Shown: positions 10,785 through 22,898 of the stretch, one piece after another
Layout: every line of letters begins with the position of its first letter
Numbering within the stretch: position 1 is the first letter of the stretch
Notes under the pieces: generated by a model
Databases searched by the model: none
Told to the model about the DNA's origin: nothing
What the model saw: only the letters and a program-made list of their open reading frames with translations
NCBI GenBank assembly: GCA_965153355.1
Contig: OZ231126.1
Span: forward strand, 67,394,001 to 67,458,000
Origin: Flaccisagitta enflata
Lineage: Eukaryota > Chaetognatha > Sagittoidea > Aphragmophora
Length of the DNA stretch: 64,000 bases
Reading direction: 5' to 3'
Translations under genes and position numbers: made by a program

Positions 10785-11284
10785 GGGCAGCGGCCCCAAA
10801 GGGCCGATGTCCTGTAGGACACAGGGGTGAATTTCCAGACGTCCGTACGTACGTCCGTCCGTACGTACGTCCCCCCCCCCCCCCAAGGCCCCTTTCAGAC
10901 CCCAAATCAGCCCTCTCAAGCCCAAAATCAGCCCTTTCAAGCTCAAAATCAGCCCTCTCAGGCCCAAAATCAGCCCTCTCAGACCCAAAATCAGCCCTCT
11001 CAGGCCCAAAATTAGCTCTTTCAGCTCCAAAATTAGCTCCAAATTAGCCCCAAATCAGCCCTCTCAAGCCCCAAATCAGCCCTCTCAAGCCCAAAATCAG
11101 CCCTCTCAGGCCCAAAATCAGTCCTCTCAGGCCCAAAATCAGCCCTTTCAGCTTCAAAATTAGCTCTCTAATACCCTAAATCAGCCTTGTCAGGCTCAAA
11201 ATCAAGCATGTCAGCCCTTTAATGTGACGTCTGGAAATTCACCCCTGTGTCCTACAGGACATCGGCCCTTTGGGGCCGCTGCCC
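10785..11284. mobile_element. Family 3 element with 58-bp perfect terminal inverted repeats
   Basis: 10785-10842 (GGGCAGCGGCCCCAAAGGGC..CCAGACGT) is repeated exactly in reverse complement at 11227-11284. The core starts with GTCCGTACGTACGTCC, then is a 17-20-bp minisatellite built on CTCTCAGGCCCAAAATCAGC. No transposase frame is present; the 92-113-residue frames translate the minisatellite. The outer flank AGCAGGGCATCGGGTACCGC (11319-11338) recurs beside other family 3 copies, so the full unit may extend past the repeats. Confidence 0.85.
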
Positions 11285-11545
11285 TGCTCTCACTCCATTT
11301 CTTCAGTTGATCACTCCTAGCAGGGCATCGGGTACCGCTGACCATGTGCGATCCTTGGATGACTAGTTTGTTTTGTTTTGCCTTTGTTGCTCACGCGATA
11401 AGAGAAGAGGAGATGAGGTGAAAAAGTGAGATATTCAAGCATAGACGACTTTGCATTTGCGTAAACCATAAGTAAATTCTGACACATTCTTTCGTTATCT
11501 TTTGTTTTACTTCTTTTTCAAGTTGCAAAGTGAGAGAGAGAGACC

Positions 11546-11685
11546 GCGCAAAAGTCGCGGACGGTAGGGCAGGGGCAGTATTACAGTACTACAAAAGTAC
11601 TGCACAACACACTCATAATGACCTTACAATGACCCATAACAATATAAAAAAAAGACGAATAGCGTATCCGCGACTAAAAAATGGT
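11546..11685 (+). mobile_element. TH-like element, diverged
   Basis: AAAGTCGCGGACGGTAGGG then CAGGGGCAGTATTACAG.. and TATCCGCGACTAAAAA at the right edge. Tag and terminal arm (AGTCGCGGA / TCCGCGACT) are present, but the CCGACGGA core and left hairpin arm are not. Confidence 0.55.
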
Positions 11686-11689
11686 ATAG

Positions 11690-12425
11690 TTGTATGACTT
11701 TTCGTCATCGCTTCATTTCTTGGTCTTTCAATCAATAGCAAGGGAAAAAAAGGAATCAACAAAAGAAAAAAGCACAACCCCCTTCTCCAAACCCCAACCC
11801 AAAAGAAAAAAAGGCAACAACAGAAGTAAAAAAAATCTTACCCATTTGGAAAATGACGAGCGAATCCTCTTTTTTTTTTACCCGCCGAAAGTCAAGGAAT
11901 TTTTACCAGCAGAGATTTGCTATGATGGAGAATCAAACGATTTTTAAGATATTCCTTATACGTAATTTCCTTCCTTTTTTTCGGTTGAAAATTCAAGGAT
12001 CAATAAGTTCTGTTTCTCTTCTTTTTTTTCCTTTCCTTTAATTTTTTTTCTTTTACTGAATGATTCTAGATCATTTTCTAATCGTTGGCGAAAAACAGAA
12101 GAAGGTGTTAAAAGATGGAAACAGGATGTAAATAAATGGGGAGAGAGAGAGAGAGAGAAAAGAAAGAGAGAGAGACGTGCAAACAGACACCTGGGCAGAG
12201 GGACTAAAAAACAGACCCACTGAATAATCTTAATGTTTGTGCAAAAACCAATGCCGATACGGCAATACAGTCACGGACGGTTGTAGCCAATTACAAAGGT
12301 AAATGCAAGTCGGTATAGCTATAGGACACTGATGCCAACCTATTAAGGCTTTGACCAAAAGATAAGAATTGCGTGTCCCATTTCTTCTTGACCGGTTGTC
12401 CACTTAGAAAACGATTTCAGAGTTA
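11690..12425. other. Low-complexity A/T-rich stretch, no gene seen
   Basis: Poly-A and poly-T runs, a short GAGA run near 12140, and a TH tag-like fragment at about 12252-12285 (GCCGATACGGCAATACAGTC). No supported gene. Confidence 0.45.
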
Positions 12426-12494
12426 TTGAAATTCATCGCGGATTTGGTCGTTATAATTCTTTTTTCGATGATATTATGTCGTGTGCCGTCTATT

Positions 12495-12640
12495 TCATCG
12501 TCGTCGTTGTCGGCGTCCTTGGCATCGCCTTCATTGAAGTTGTCATCCTCATCGTCGACATCGTCGTCGCCATCGTCGCCATCGTCATCGTCTTCCTATT
12601 TGTCGTCTTCGTCGTCGTCGTCGTCGTCATTTCTTACATT
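12495..12640. repeat. (GTC/ATC)n imperfect microsatellite
   Basis: TCGTCGTCGTTGTCGGCG..CATCGTCGTCGCCATCG pattern. Open in several frames because of its period of three. Confidence 0.8.
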
Positions 12641-12805
12641 GGTCTTGATCGATCTCATGAAAATGGCCGCTAGGTAACCGAATCAGTTTTGTCGCATTGT
12701 AGATTAAGATTCATGTCCAAACTTTTAGAGGGAATTTCATCATTAAACTCCATTGAGGATATGGGCATTTAAGCTGGTCACGCCTCTCATGGAAATCCAT
12801 CAAAG

Positions 12806-12866
12806 TCCGTCCGACCGTCTGCGTGTCTGACTGTCTTCTGTCTGTCTGTGCGCTTGTTTATCTGTT

Positions 12867-12923
<57 letters not shown>

Positions 12924-12936
12924 GTCTGTCTGTCTA

Positions 12937-12975
<39 letters not shown>

Positions 12976-12976
12976 T

Positions 12977-13009
<33 letters not shown>

Positions 13010-13020
13010 TTATCTATCGG
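12806..13020. repeat. (TCTG)n microsatellite
   Basis: GTCCGACCGTCTGCGTGTCTG grades into long TCTG/TGTC repeats with TATC interruptions. Frames of 108-141 residues rich in Cys-Leu-Ser-Val are artefacts. Confidence 0.9.
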
Positions 13021-13914
13021 TCGGAGTTTCTGTACATCTGTCTGTCTGACCATGTTTTATCTGTGTCTGTTTATCTGTCTTCTTGTCTGCACAGCTCATC
13101 AATCTATCTTTGTCCATCTCTCCGTTTCTTATTCCATTGGGTGCATTAGATTCATCATCTATTCTTTTTCTTTCCCCATTGCACCAAGAAGGAGCTGTGC
13201 TAGCTGCTGCGGTTGCAGTTCTTTCCTAGAGTTGCGTTTTCTTGGATTTCTGACACGCCATGGTTTGGGTTGACCTCCATGACTTGCTCTCTCTCTCTCC
13301 ACAGAGAGCCGTGATGGGAAATAAGTAATGGACACGACTATTTGAAACCTACTACAATAGTGCTGTTTTCCACTTCTACTAACCCTGTTTGGTTCATATC
13401 TGCAAAAAAAATCATTTCGAAATTGTGTTAAGTATATAAATAATGATAAAAACATTATGTAAAATACATAGAAAATATAGAGATTCACAAAAGTTCACCG
13501 GTTTTCTAGAGTTACGCGTTTTGCGCATTGGCGGTAGCACCTAATCCTCCGTAGTCGGAATGCGGAGCTAGATCTAATGCGCGCAATTGCGCTTTTGAGT
13601 TTAAGCTGAGAACGAGCTTGATTTCTTTTTACCCAATCATACAAATTAGCCTAAGAGATATTTGTTATTTCCTCTCTTTTATCAAGTATTTTTTTGCTAA
13701 GTATAAACTGATGTCATTGGGTGAGCATAAATGCAATTGGAGCGCGCTTTTTCAAAGCTAATAGTGATTAGGGAGAAATTTCGCATCCTTTTCAGCCATA
13801 ACTATGGAAGGATCATTCATATGGAAATTAGCTTTGGGTTTTCATGGAATTTCCTTGGGTTAATCGAGTTATCCTACAGTACTTGTTTTAGACTTGTCTT
13901 AAAGTTGCCAATGA
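13021..13914. other. No gene seen
   Basis: Unique-looking AT-rich sequence. A 75-codon frame at 13731-13958 has no family I recognise. Confidence 0.4.
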
Positions 13915-14350
13915 GGAGTCCTTATATTGTCCTTGTGATGTCCTTGAAATGTCCTTGAAATGTCCGTAAAATGTCCTAGAGTTGTCCTCAAGTTGTCTTA
14001 AAAGTGTCCTTAAGTTGTCCAAAAGTTGTCCAAAAGTTGTTCTAGAGTTTTTTTTGTTATCCTAGAGTTGTCCTAAAGTTGTCAGAATTGTCCTTAAGTT
14101 TTTTTTTAGTTGTCCTAGAGGTAGCCTTATTCGTTCTGGGGTTGTCTAGATTTGTCCAAGAATTGTCTTAAAGTTATCCTCAAGTTGTTTAAGAGTTGTT
14201 CTGTTGCCGTGCAACTTGCCCTATAGTATTCCTATAGTTTTTCTAAAAATTTTCCAATGGTTTTTACATTGGCTGAGTTGTCCTGAAGTAGGTAGGTACT
14301 AAGGTAGTTTTAATGTTTTGCTTAGGTTATCAAGCATTTCTAAGGTTGTC
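13915..14350. repeat. Degenerate 11-bp minisatellite (TGTCCTNAAGT)
   Basis: About 30 diverged units of the TGTCC-TTAAGT / TGTCCAAAAGT type. Confidence 0.8.
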
Positions 14351-14369
14351 CTTGAGTTTGGATGGTGGC

Positions 14370-14423
14370 TGGCTGCCCCTACCCACCTATCCCCCACAAT
14401 ATTGTGGGCCCGCATCACTTGTT
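14370..14423 (-). mobile_element. TH element 5'-end fragment (AACAAGTGATGCGGG lineage)
   Basis: CTGCCCCTACCCACC..CCCGCATCACTTGTT is the complement of the AACAAGTGATGCGGG start seen complete at 17870 and 56736. The TH core and 3' hairpin are absent here. Confidence 0.6.
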
Positions 14424-14801
14424 TAGTGTTTCTAGTCCTATGAAAAGAAATTTGCATAAGGCAGTTTGAACTGTTTTTAAGAAAAGAAGGGTACCAGATC
14501 TGCCTGCATTACTATGGAAAACAAAAGTAAGCAATTCCACTATTGTAACTTTAATAGCAAATATTTTTTTTGACAACCCATGTAATTCTTTTGATTATGA
14601 TTTTGTCATTCTTTTTGCCATGAAGAGAGGAAATAGAATTCTTTTATAGAAATGAACAAAAAAAAACCCTGAAATTGGAGGTGGGAGGGGTAGGAGGCAC
14701 ATAAACACTTAGGAGGCTTTGGTGGTCTGTGTAGGTGGCTTGAGCGGGATAAAGTGTCGTTAGGGGCTTATTTCCCATCAGGGTGGGATTTGGTGGTCTG
14801 T

Positions 14802-14881
<80 letters not shown>
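14802..14881. repeat. (CT)n microsatellite
   Basis: About 80 bp of pure CT. Confidence 0.95.
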
Positions 14882-14883
<2 letters not shown>

Positions 14884-15449
14884 ACATAAGACAGACCCAC
14901 CTTCCAACATCATTTCTACCATCCAGACAGTAAACGAGAAAATCATTCAGTGATTTTAGTGATGAATGTATTCACATTGAGTCTTCTACAAACCTCACCA
15001 TTGCTATTTCCTGTATTGTTACAATACTTTATCTCTCCCTCTTTGCCCTCTAGCTCCCTCAAACCTTCAAGCATCATTAAATGGCTCTTCTTTGTGCAGA
15101 GTGAGATAGATTGTGATTTACATGTACATCGAGAGCGAACAAGGTGAGCACGAAGAGAATGAAACGGCAGAGACAATACCAGCAACGGTAAAAGCCACAG
15201 GGAAATTACGGTAGCTATGCTATCGGGAAAGCGCTATTTGTTTGAGTGGTAGTATTACTGCCAGGCGTAAAACGACCACAACGACGCCGCTGATCTTCAC
15301 AAAAACGGCGATGTTGAAAACGTTGTAGCACCCACGCTGCATCTCAGATTATCAACATCACTCTTCTAATTGTTTTGTTTACCCGGCGTGCTTTTTCTGG
15401 AGTAGCGAGTAGTGCCGCTACTCAGAAGCGTATGGGCGCCTCTCGGCTG

Positions 15450-15596
15450 ATATTGGAAGAAAAGGAAGAAGAAAAAGAAGAAGAAGAAGAAGGGGAAGAA
15501 GGGGAAGAAGGGGAAGAAGGGGAAGAAGGGGAAGAAGGGGAAGAAGGGAAAGAAGAAGAAAGGGGAGAAAGGGAAGAAGAAGAAGAAAGTTGAGTT
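15450..15596. repeat. GAA / GGGGAAGAA minisatellite
   Basis: Six to seven copies of a 9-bp unit GGGGAAGAA flanked by GAAGAA runs. The Glu/Gly-rich frame across it is an artefact. Confidence 0.9.
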
Positions 15597-15599
15597 ATG

Positions 15600-16672
15600 A
15601 ATTTTTTGTATGAAATAATTGAATTGATTTTCTTTTTCAAATTGGCTCAATGACAGTGTGTATTAAAGCATATTAAGTCCTAAGCACGCAAACAACAAAA
15701 AGTATGTATATGAGCATACCTGCCCATTCATAGGTTAGCCCAGGGCTTTTGGTCCACAATTCTGTACCACAACATCAACTTATAAGTTCGTGACCCTCCA
15801 CATCACAATCTTGAAGTGGAGCCACTCTGCCAGCATGTTTATGCTGCCGCTAATGCTTTTATTATGCTACTGCTATCAATTCTGCTATAATTTAATTTTT
15901 CTGACATTTAATCACATACATCGATCTTAGTTTCAAAAGGCTGATTAACACATACAGAGATGTTTGCGACTATTTGAGTTGCAACAATGGTACTTTGTTT
16001 TTTTTTTTTGCCATAACAAGAACTTTTATCAAAGTTGACTGATAACTCAAATTGACCATTTTTAAAATCATTGGCATTACAGTGGATCAATTACTTTATA
16101 ACTGCGACATGCAAATAAGAATTTTGTTACTCAATTTGGATCTACGCCATTTGATCGAAATTTGTCAGGAATTTGTCAAGGATTTGGACATCAAGGCTAG
16201 GGTTTGATAAATTGTGGTAGGGAAAGACTAGTCAGATAGGTTTGGAAGGGAATGTGGTAACCGGATAAGTCGGAAGGTAGAAGTAGGAATTTCATGCTAC
16301 TTGGAAGGAAAGAATAAAAAGCATGCCTGTTGTTTACCTTTGCTTAATTTCGGTTCCGGCTTTAGCTGATCAAAATACTCATTAGAATGAGTTACCAAAA
16401 CGAAATCCAGTAAAGTTTTTTTTTTCAGCCTGAGACATGACAAATTTTTATAGTTCCAAATCAGGAAAAAAAATAAAATCTAATCTTGCTAAGATTAAGA
16501 CAAAAGCTTCACCTAAGCAACGAGTGTTCCTAGAATTCTCCTATGAAAGCGATGACAAGAGCATAGATGACAACGAGGAGGATGACAAGAGCATAGATTA
16601 GGGAAGTATGATGAAAATCTTTTTTTCTCCAAAACCCCAATCATTGGTATCAATTGATGCAGAATATCAAGG
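15600..16672. other. No gene seen
   Basis: AT-rich unique-looking sequence; CGATGACAAGAGCATAGAT / GGATGACAAGAGCATAGAT is a small tandem duplication at about 16550-16600. No supported gene. Confidence 0.45.
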
Positions 16673-17088
16673 GCTTTCGATTGATACCCCATAATGCATA
16701 TTTAAACTATTTTTCTAACATATTTCGCAATATATTGCCTTCGGCGCCGTTCTCACGAGTCTGTCACTTGTTTGGACATAACTTCTAACCAAATGAAATC
16801 CGTCTGGCGATGAAAATTCGACTTGGAACATGCAGGGTATCCGTCCAGAATGAACTTGTCACATCATAAACCTAATGCTTTACCACAAAGACTCATTTAA
16901 GCTGCATATCACCACAATAGTGAAAGGGATGACGATCCGATAATCATTCTCAAAACTGCAAAGTGATTGTGATTTTTTAAACAATGTGGCAATATGGCAA
17001 CGTCAAGGGGTGTGAGAAGGGGCAAGCGGTGGGGTGTTGTCTTATCAGCAGCTCTCTTTCTCTCTGTCTCTCTCTGTCTGTGTGCCAA

Positions 17089-17090
<2 letters not shown>

Positions 17091-17182
<92 letters not shown>

Positions 17183-17183
17183 C
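17091..17183. repeat. (CT)n microsatellite, first tandem unit
   Basis: TCTGTC repeats leading into about 80 bp of pure CT. Confidence 0.95.
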
Positions 17184-17758
17184 CTCCCCCCTCCCTCTGA
17201 AATCAAGTGATGCGGGGTCACAATATCGGTGCGGATGGGTGGGCAGGGGCATCCAACCCCCATCCACACCCCATGCCCCCCCTCACCAACACACATAAAA
17301 AAACCACCTAAAATGCTCGTTTTTCCACCTTTCGACTCCTGCGCTTTCGATTGATACCCCATAATGCATATCTAAACTATTTTTCTAACATATTTCGCAA
17401 TATATTGCCTTCGGCGCCGTTCTCACGAGTCTGTCACTTGTTTGGACATAACTTCTAACCAAATGAAATCCGTCTGGCGATGAAAATTCGACTTGGAACA
17501 TGCAGGGTATCCGTCCAGAATGAACTTGTCACATCATAAACCTAATGCTTTACCACAAAGACTCATTTAAGCTGTATATCACCACAATAGTGAAAGGGAT
17601 GACGATCCGATAATCATTCTCAAAACTGCAAAGTGATTGTGATTTTTTAAACAATGTGGCAATATGGCAACGTCAAGGGGTGTGAGAAGGGGCAAGCGGT
17701 GGGGTGTTGTCTTATCAGCAGCTCTCTTTCTCTCTGTCTCTCTCTGTCTGTGTGCCAA

Positions 17759-17759
<1 letters not shown>

Positions 17760-17844
<85 letters not shown>

Positions 17845-17845
17845 C
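17760..17845. repeat. (CT)n microsatellite, second tandem unit
   Basis: The same tract as at 17091, in the second copy of the duplication. Confidence 0.95.
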
Positions 17846-17869
17846 CCTCCCCCTCCCTGAAATCAATGG

Positions 17870-18087
17870 AACAAGTGATGCGGGGTCACAATATCGGTGC
17901 GGATGGGTGGGCAGGGGCATCCAACCCCCATCCCCCCATGCCCCCCCCCCTCACCAACACACGTAAAAAAACCACCTAAAATGCTCGTTTTTTCACCTTT
18001 CGACTCCTGCGCTATGGACAGATGGACGGACTGACAGACCAATGGACAGACAAAGCCTGTTATAGAGTTGCGTGTCTGCAACTGAAA
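17870..18087 (+). mobile_element. TH element, AACAAGTGATGCGGG lineage
   Basis: AACAAGTGATGCGGGGTC, TCGGTGCGGATGGGTGGGC then AGGGGC, a GGACAGATGGACGGAC-type core, AAAGCCTGTTATAGAG and hairpin AGTTGCGTGTCTGCAACT (18066-18083) ending CTGA. The 5' sequence departs from AACAAGGCC but the box order is the same. The tag match is only partial. Confidence 0.75.
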
Positions 18088-18289
18088 CGGATGGACGAAT
18101 GACAGACAGACGAGCACAGTCATTATAGAGTCCAAGAAAAAAATAAAACTGAACAAAAGATGTAAAGCAATTGTCTATTCAAACAATTTTGTAAAAAAAA
18201 GTTGCGCCATTGCATTGAATGTAAAAGAAAGGCACAAATTGTAAATACATTTTTAAGATCATCCAGTGAGTAAAATTCATGAAATCTCC

Positions 18290-18474
18290 ATTTGACAAAA
18301 GACGATAAGACTGAAAGACAAAAAGACCAAGAGACAAAATGTAAATTGACTTAAAATAACTTTAAATGACTTAACATGACTAAAAATGACGTCAAACATC
18401 AGAAAAAGTTAGGCATCACGGACCGATGGACCGACGGACAGAGTGGGTCATAGTCGCGTGCACACAACTGAAAA
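18290..18474 (+). mobile_element. TH element with AAGAC/TTAAATGAC core
   Basis: ACGATAAGACTGAAAGAC and TTTAAATGACTTAACATGAC repeats, then CCGACGGACAGAG and hairpin AGTCGCGTGCACACAACT at 18452-18469, followed by GAAAAG (CTGA end). The core matches, in reverse complement, the copy at 48859-49153. No clear AACAAG start is visible, so the left boundary is uncertain. Confidence 0.65.
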
Positions 18475-18602
18475 GGCTAACCAAGCATTTTGGCAGGAGC
18501 AGTAATGCGAAAAACGCCCATAAACACCAAAAAAGCAGTGTTACCGACCAACCGACGGATGGACCAACCGGGTTATAGGGTCGTGTACACGCGACTAAAA
18601 AT
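18475..18602 (+). mobile_element. TH element, 5'-truncated
   Basis: Begins in mid-element at AGGCTAACCAAGCATTT (compare the intact copy near 8434), then GGCAGGAGCAGTAATGCG, core, GGTTATAGG and hairpin GGTCGTGTACACGCGACT (18579-18596), AAAAA. It sits immediately 3' of the preceding hairpin. Confidence 0.7.
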
Positions 18603-18704
18603 CTAAAATCGGAGATAGTGAAAATTTACGAACAACGTGCTGTTAATTTGCGTTTTAGGCGCAAGTTCCATGATGCTGTTTTGGTTAGCAACTTAGCACT
18701 TTTT

Positions 18705-18845
18705 AGTTGCGGACACGCAACTCTATAAGAGGCTTTGTCCGTCCGTCGGTCCGTCCGTTGACACGAGTCGAAAAGTGGAAAAACGCGCATTTCCGCCCCT
18801 GCCCACCCGTCCGCAACTGGTATTGGCCGTGTATCTGGCCTTGTT
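18705..18845 (-). mobile_element. TH element, complete (AGTTGCGGAC lineage)
   Basis: Plus-strand order: hairpin AGTTGCGGACACGCAACT (18705-18722), CTCTATAAGAGGCTTTGTCC, GTCGGTCCGTCC core, GAGTCGAAAAGTGG, CTGCCCACCC, tag complement GTCCGCAACT (18809-18818), then GGCCTTGTT. The C-to-T change in the stem (AGTC to AGTT) is present in both tag and hairpin. Confidence 0.85.
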
Positions 18846-18889
18846 AAGAGATGCTTTGTCTTTTTATTGAAACTGCGTTGCCTCGTAGA

Positions 18890-19170
18890 AATCAAAAAAA
18901 AAAAAAAAAGAAACCAGATTTAGAATCAGCATGGTCGAAACTATATGTTCTTTTATGTACAGCGGCGTACAGGCCTAATTACAAGCGTAAAAGCATCTTA
19001 TTTCACAGCAAGTCTTATTTATGTAAACATCAGTTATTTTCACTCACTAAAAAATGACTCTCTGACTCAAGGGGCCCTTTCTATGTAATACCAGACAAGC
19101 AAAATGATTGATTTATCATTCTTTAATCATATTTTCATATTCACTTTTCTGGTTTAAAAAAACAGTCATT
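18890..19170. other. No gene seen
   Basis: A poly-A run and AT-rich sequence. Related text recurs near 19490-19600 (AATCAGTGTTGTCGAAACTT and AAGCGTGAAAGCAT), hinting at an old duplication. Confidence 0.4.
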
Positions 19171-19176
19171 TTTTTT

Positions 19177-19367
19177 AGTCGCGTGCATGCAACTCTACAA
19201 CTCGCTTTGTCCATCCATCCGTCGGTCGGTTGGTCGTTCGGTCACATTTTACTTTTTTTACGATTTTTTTTTCAACCTCACTGCTCCTGCCCAAATGGTC
19301 TATTGACCTCAAATACAGCCCCTGCCCACCCGCACATGACTTTGCTAGCTGTGTATCCGGCCTTGTT
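19177..19367 (-). mobile_element. TH element, complete
   Basis: Hairpin AGTCGCGTGCATGCAACT (19177-19194), CTCTACAACTCGC, GTCGGTCGGTTGG core, CTGCTCCTGCCC, CCCTGCCCACCC, tag complement GCACATGACT (19332-19341), GTGTATCCGGCCTTGTT. Tag AGTCATGTGC and arm AGTCGCGTGC match at 8 of 10. Confidence 0.8.
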
Positions 19368-19369
19368 TC

Positions 19370-20299
19370 TCTACTTATCACTCCACAAACTGCCGTGCAG
19401 AAGTTCCTACTAAGCTAGTGTTTTTTTAAGTCTTTACAAAGGAGAATGCATCTTCCAATGACTATAGCGTTACTCAGGATGAATTTAGATAAAATCTGAA
19501 AGCAGATTTGAAATCAGTGTTGTCGAAACTTTAAGTTGTGTGACGAACAGCAGCGAACAGGCCTTTTTGCAAGCGTGAAAGCATTTTTCATCGCATATAT
19601 CTTTACTTAATGAAAATTGAGATTTTTTTCATCGAAAAAAAGAGACATACCTAGTCTTACGACTGTTCCAACGTGATACCAGTTGCAAAAAAGTATCAAA
19701 TATTCATTTTTCTTTATATCATTATACTCATTTGGCTTGTTAAAAAAATCAGTCAACTTTTTTCCTCCTTGGTTCATCCCACAAACTGAACTTCATAAGT
19801 TCCTATATATAGTTCTATGATCTTTGATTATTTTCCCCCCCTGCCTTTGATTTTCTTCCCATTGACGCATTGCGTCGCATTGAAAATTGAAGGGTTTTCT
19901 TGCCCATATAGCAATAGAACAGTGTATTTAAGGTTTAAATAGTGTTTAATTGTGTTTTACTAATCAGTATTTCTTATTTGGTACTGCCAAAAGTTTTATT
20001 TTCCCTAAATTTTCTTTTTTTCTCTTTTTTTTTCCCTTAAACTTCCCTCCCCACCTCCAAACCCTTTGATTATCTCCCCCCCCCACCGGAGGGGAATGTA
20101 GAAGTATATACAGGCCTGCCTTTATTGCATCTGTTTTTTAGACCCAAGTCCCCCGCCCCCATTTTTGGAGAACGCAGGGCCAAAATTGAATAGCTTTGAT
20201 GGACTTCAAGAGGAGGAAATCATTCAAGCTGGATCTATCATTTATACTTGATGGTGTTTCACATAATCATTTTAAAATGGAACTTACATGATAACAGTA
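19370..20299. other. AT-rich, no gene seen
   Basis: Poly-T and poly-C runs and unique-looking sequence. No supported gene. Confidence 0.45.
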
Positions 20300-20728
20300 C
20301 CTTGACTATCATGACATTGACGGGGTTATCCCCCGGATCCAACCAACCAACCAACCAATCGACCAACCATCATATATGATAACAGTGCCTTGACAATCAT
20401 GACATTGGTAGGGTTATCCCCCGGATCCAACCAACCAACCAACCAATCGACCAACCATCATATATGAAAACAGTGCCTTGACAATCATGACATTAGTGGG
20501 GTTAAACCCCCAGATCCAACCAACCATCCTACTAACCAACCAACCAATCAACCAACCAACCAACCATCATATGTGATAACGGTATCTTGACAATCATGAC
20601 ATTGGTGGGGTTATTCCCGGGATCCAACCAACCACCCAACCAACCAACCAACCAACCAACCATCATACATAGTATTAGTACCTTGACAATCATGACATTG
20701 GTGGGGTTATCCCCGGGATCCAACCAAC
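20300..20728. repeat. Satellite-like tandem repeat, about 5 units of 86-109 bp
   Basis: Each unit has ACCTTGACAATCATGACATT, GGGGTTATCCCCCGGATCC and a variable (CCAA)n run ending CCATCATAT. Units start near 20300, 20386, 20476, 20585 and 20681. The unit-length differences come from the CCAA count. Confidence 0.9.
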
Positions 20729-20789
20729 TGTCTCTCGAACGCTCAGGTTTAAACGACGATAGACGAGCTCGGAAAGACATGATATTTCA

Positions 20790-20980
20790 CCAAGGATGAC
20801 GAATGACGATAAGAATTTTTACTCAAAATGACAAATGACAATAAAGCTTTTTACTTAAGTTGACGAAAGATGGTAAAACTTTCACGAAAGATGACAAATG
20901 ACGATAAATCTTTTTACTTAAGAAGACAAAGGACGATAAAACTTTCCACTTAAGATTACGAATGACGATGAAACTTTTCT
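20790..20980. repeat. GACAAATGACGATAAA-type degenerate repeat
   Basis: About five imperfect units of roughly 38 bp built on TTTTTACTTAAG-TGACGAA. Confidence 0.7.
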
Positions 20981-21639
20981 CGGGAAATTTGAAGAAAAAA
21001 AATTGAAATTTCAACCGCAAAGAAAGAATTCTTTCGGGCATTCTTTCTCTCGCTCTTTATTAGAATTGGGAGATTTGAATCATTTCCGTCAAAAGATACA
21101 AAAATGTGGATTTTTAATTTTTAATTTTTAATCGGATCTTTAATCGGATTTCGACCAAAAAATGAAATGAAAAAATAATTGGTTTGAACTTCGTTTTGGG
21201 TGGCAGAGGGAATATTTCGAGTTAACCCCAGATCAAAAACCGTTTTATCACATACAGAAATTGTCTCATTGAAATCTAGCCACTATTAGTTCAACTCCTT
21301 TTATCTTGTCCTTTTAATACAGAACATTGTGTTTGAATTTGAATGGAAATTTTTCTGCTCGTGTAGTTGATTCGTTAAAGGTGTGTCTTCGTGTTGATTT
21401 CCAAAAATAGCACCAAAAGACTCATATAAAGTAATTTAACTAGTCAATTAGATCTTGATGAAGTCGATGAGAGGAAATTCAGATTTCGTCAAATGTCAAA
21501 TATGCGGAGGAGGAGGAGTAAAACTGGTTCTGTAATTAGAGGGAGGTGTAAAGTTGAAACTGCCATACTCGGAAAGTTTTCAACGTAGGAACAACATATA
21601 AAATGGGAAAGATATGAAAAGGTATCAATTTACCAATAA

Positions 21640-22318
<679 letters not shown>

Positions 22319-22536
22319 AATGAGAAGGGTCGGCGCATTGCATTTGCTTTTTGATGGTTTTATCCCTTAAAATGCGTTTTTTCAGCAATTTTTCTTCATT
22401 TCACCACAATGTCATCTTATTGGCACTCATATTTAAATCTTGGTATAAAGCTAATGCTGTTTGGCATAAGCTTTTGATGAAAGAAGGAATAAATTTTTTT
22501 TGAAAATATAGATCAGGAGGAAGAGGATGAGAGGAC

Positions 22537-22568
22537 AGGGGGAGGAGGAGGAGGAGGAGGAGGAGGAT
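22537..22568. repeat. (GGA)n microsatellite
   Basis: About ten GGA units. Confidence 0.9.
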
Positions 22569-22898
22569 GGTTTACACAGTGCATTTTTAAACAAATGGGT
22601 AAAATTTTGAAATCTTTAGAGTCTCTTCACCTCTTCCCATGTCTTTGCATCTCTATGAGGGGTAAGGTCTGATGGTTTGTGGGTCCATAACCCCAAAGAG
22701 TAAAAACGCACTTTTTTGCCCTTTCCACAATAGTCTTGTAACCCAGGGTTAGTTGTTTAATTGTTTACTCATTCACTGTTTTTTTTTAATTTGTTTATTT
22801 ACTATCTCATATATGCAATCATTCATTTATTCATTTCTTTACTCATTCTTTCATTCCTCTCTAGTAGGGCTAATGAATGCATTTTGAGAATATGTTTT

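Larger units (their letters stand above)
16673..18012. repeat. 670-bp tandem duplication, two nearly identical units
   Basis: GCTTTCGATTGATACCCC at 16673 recurs at 17343, and the sequences stay almost identical through TTTCGACTCCTGCGCT at both unit ends. They differ mainly in the length of the internal (CT)n tract and a few bases. Each unit holds AAGTGATGCGGGGTCACAA, part of a TH element. Only the second unit continues into that element's core and hairpin, so the duplication arose after TH insertion and copied only its 5' part. Confidence 0.9.
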
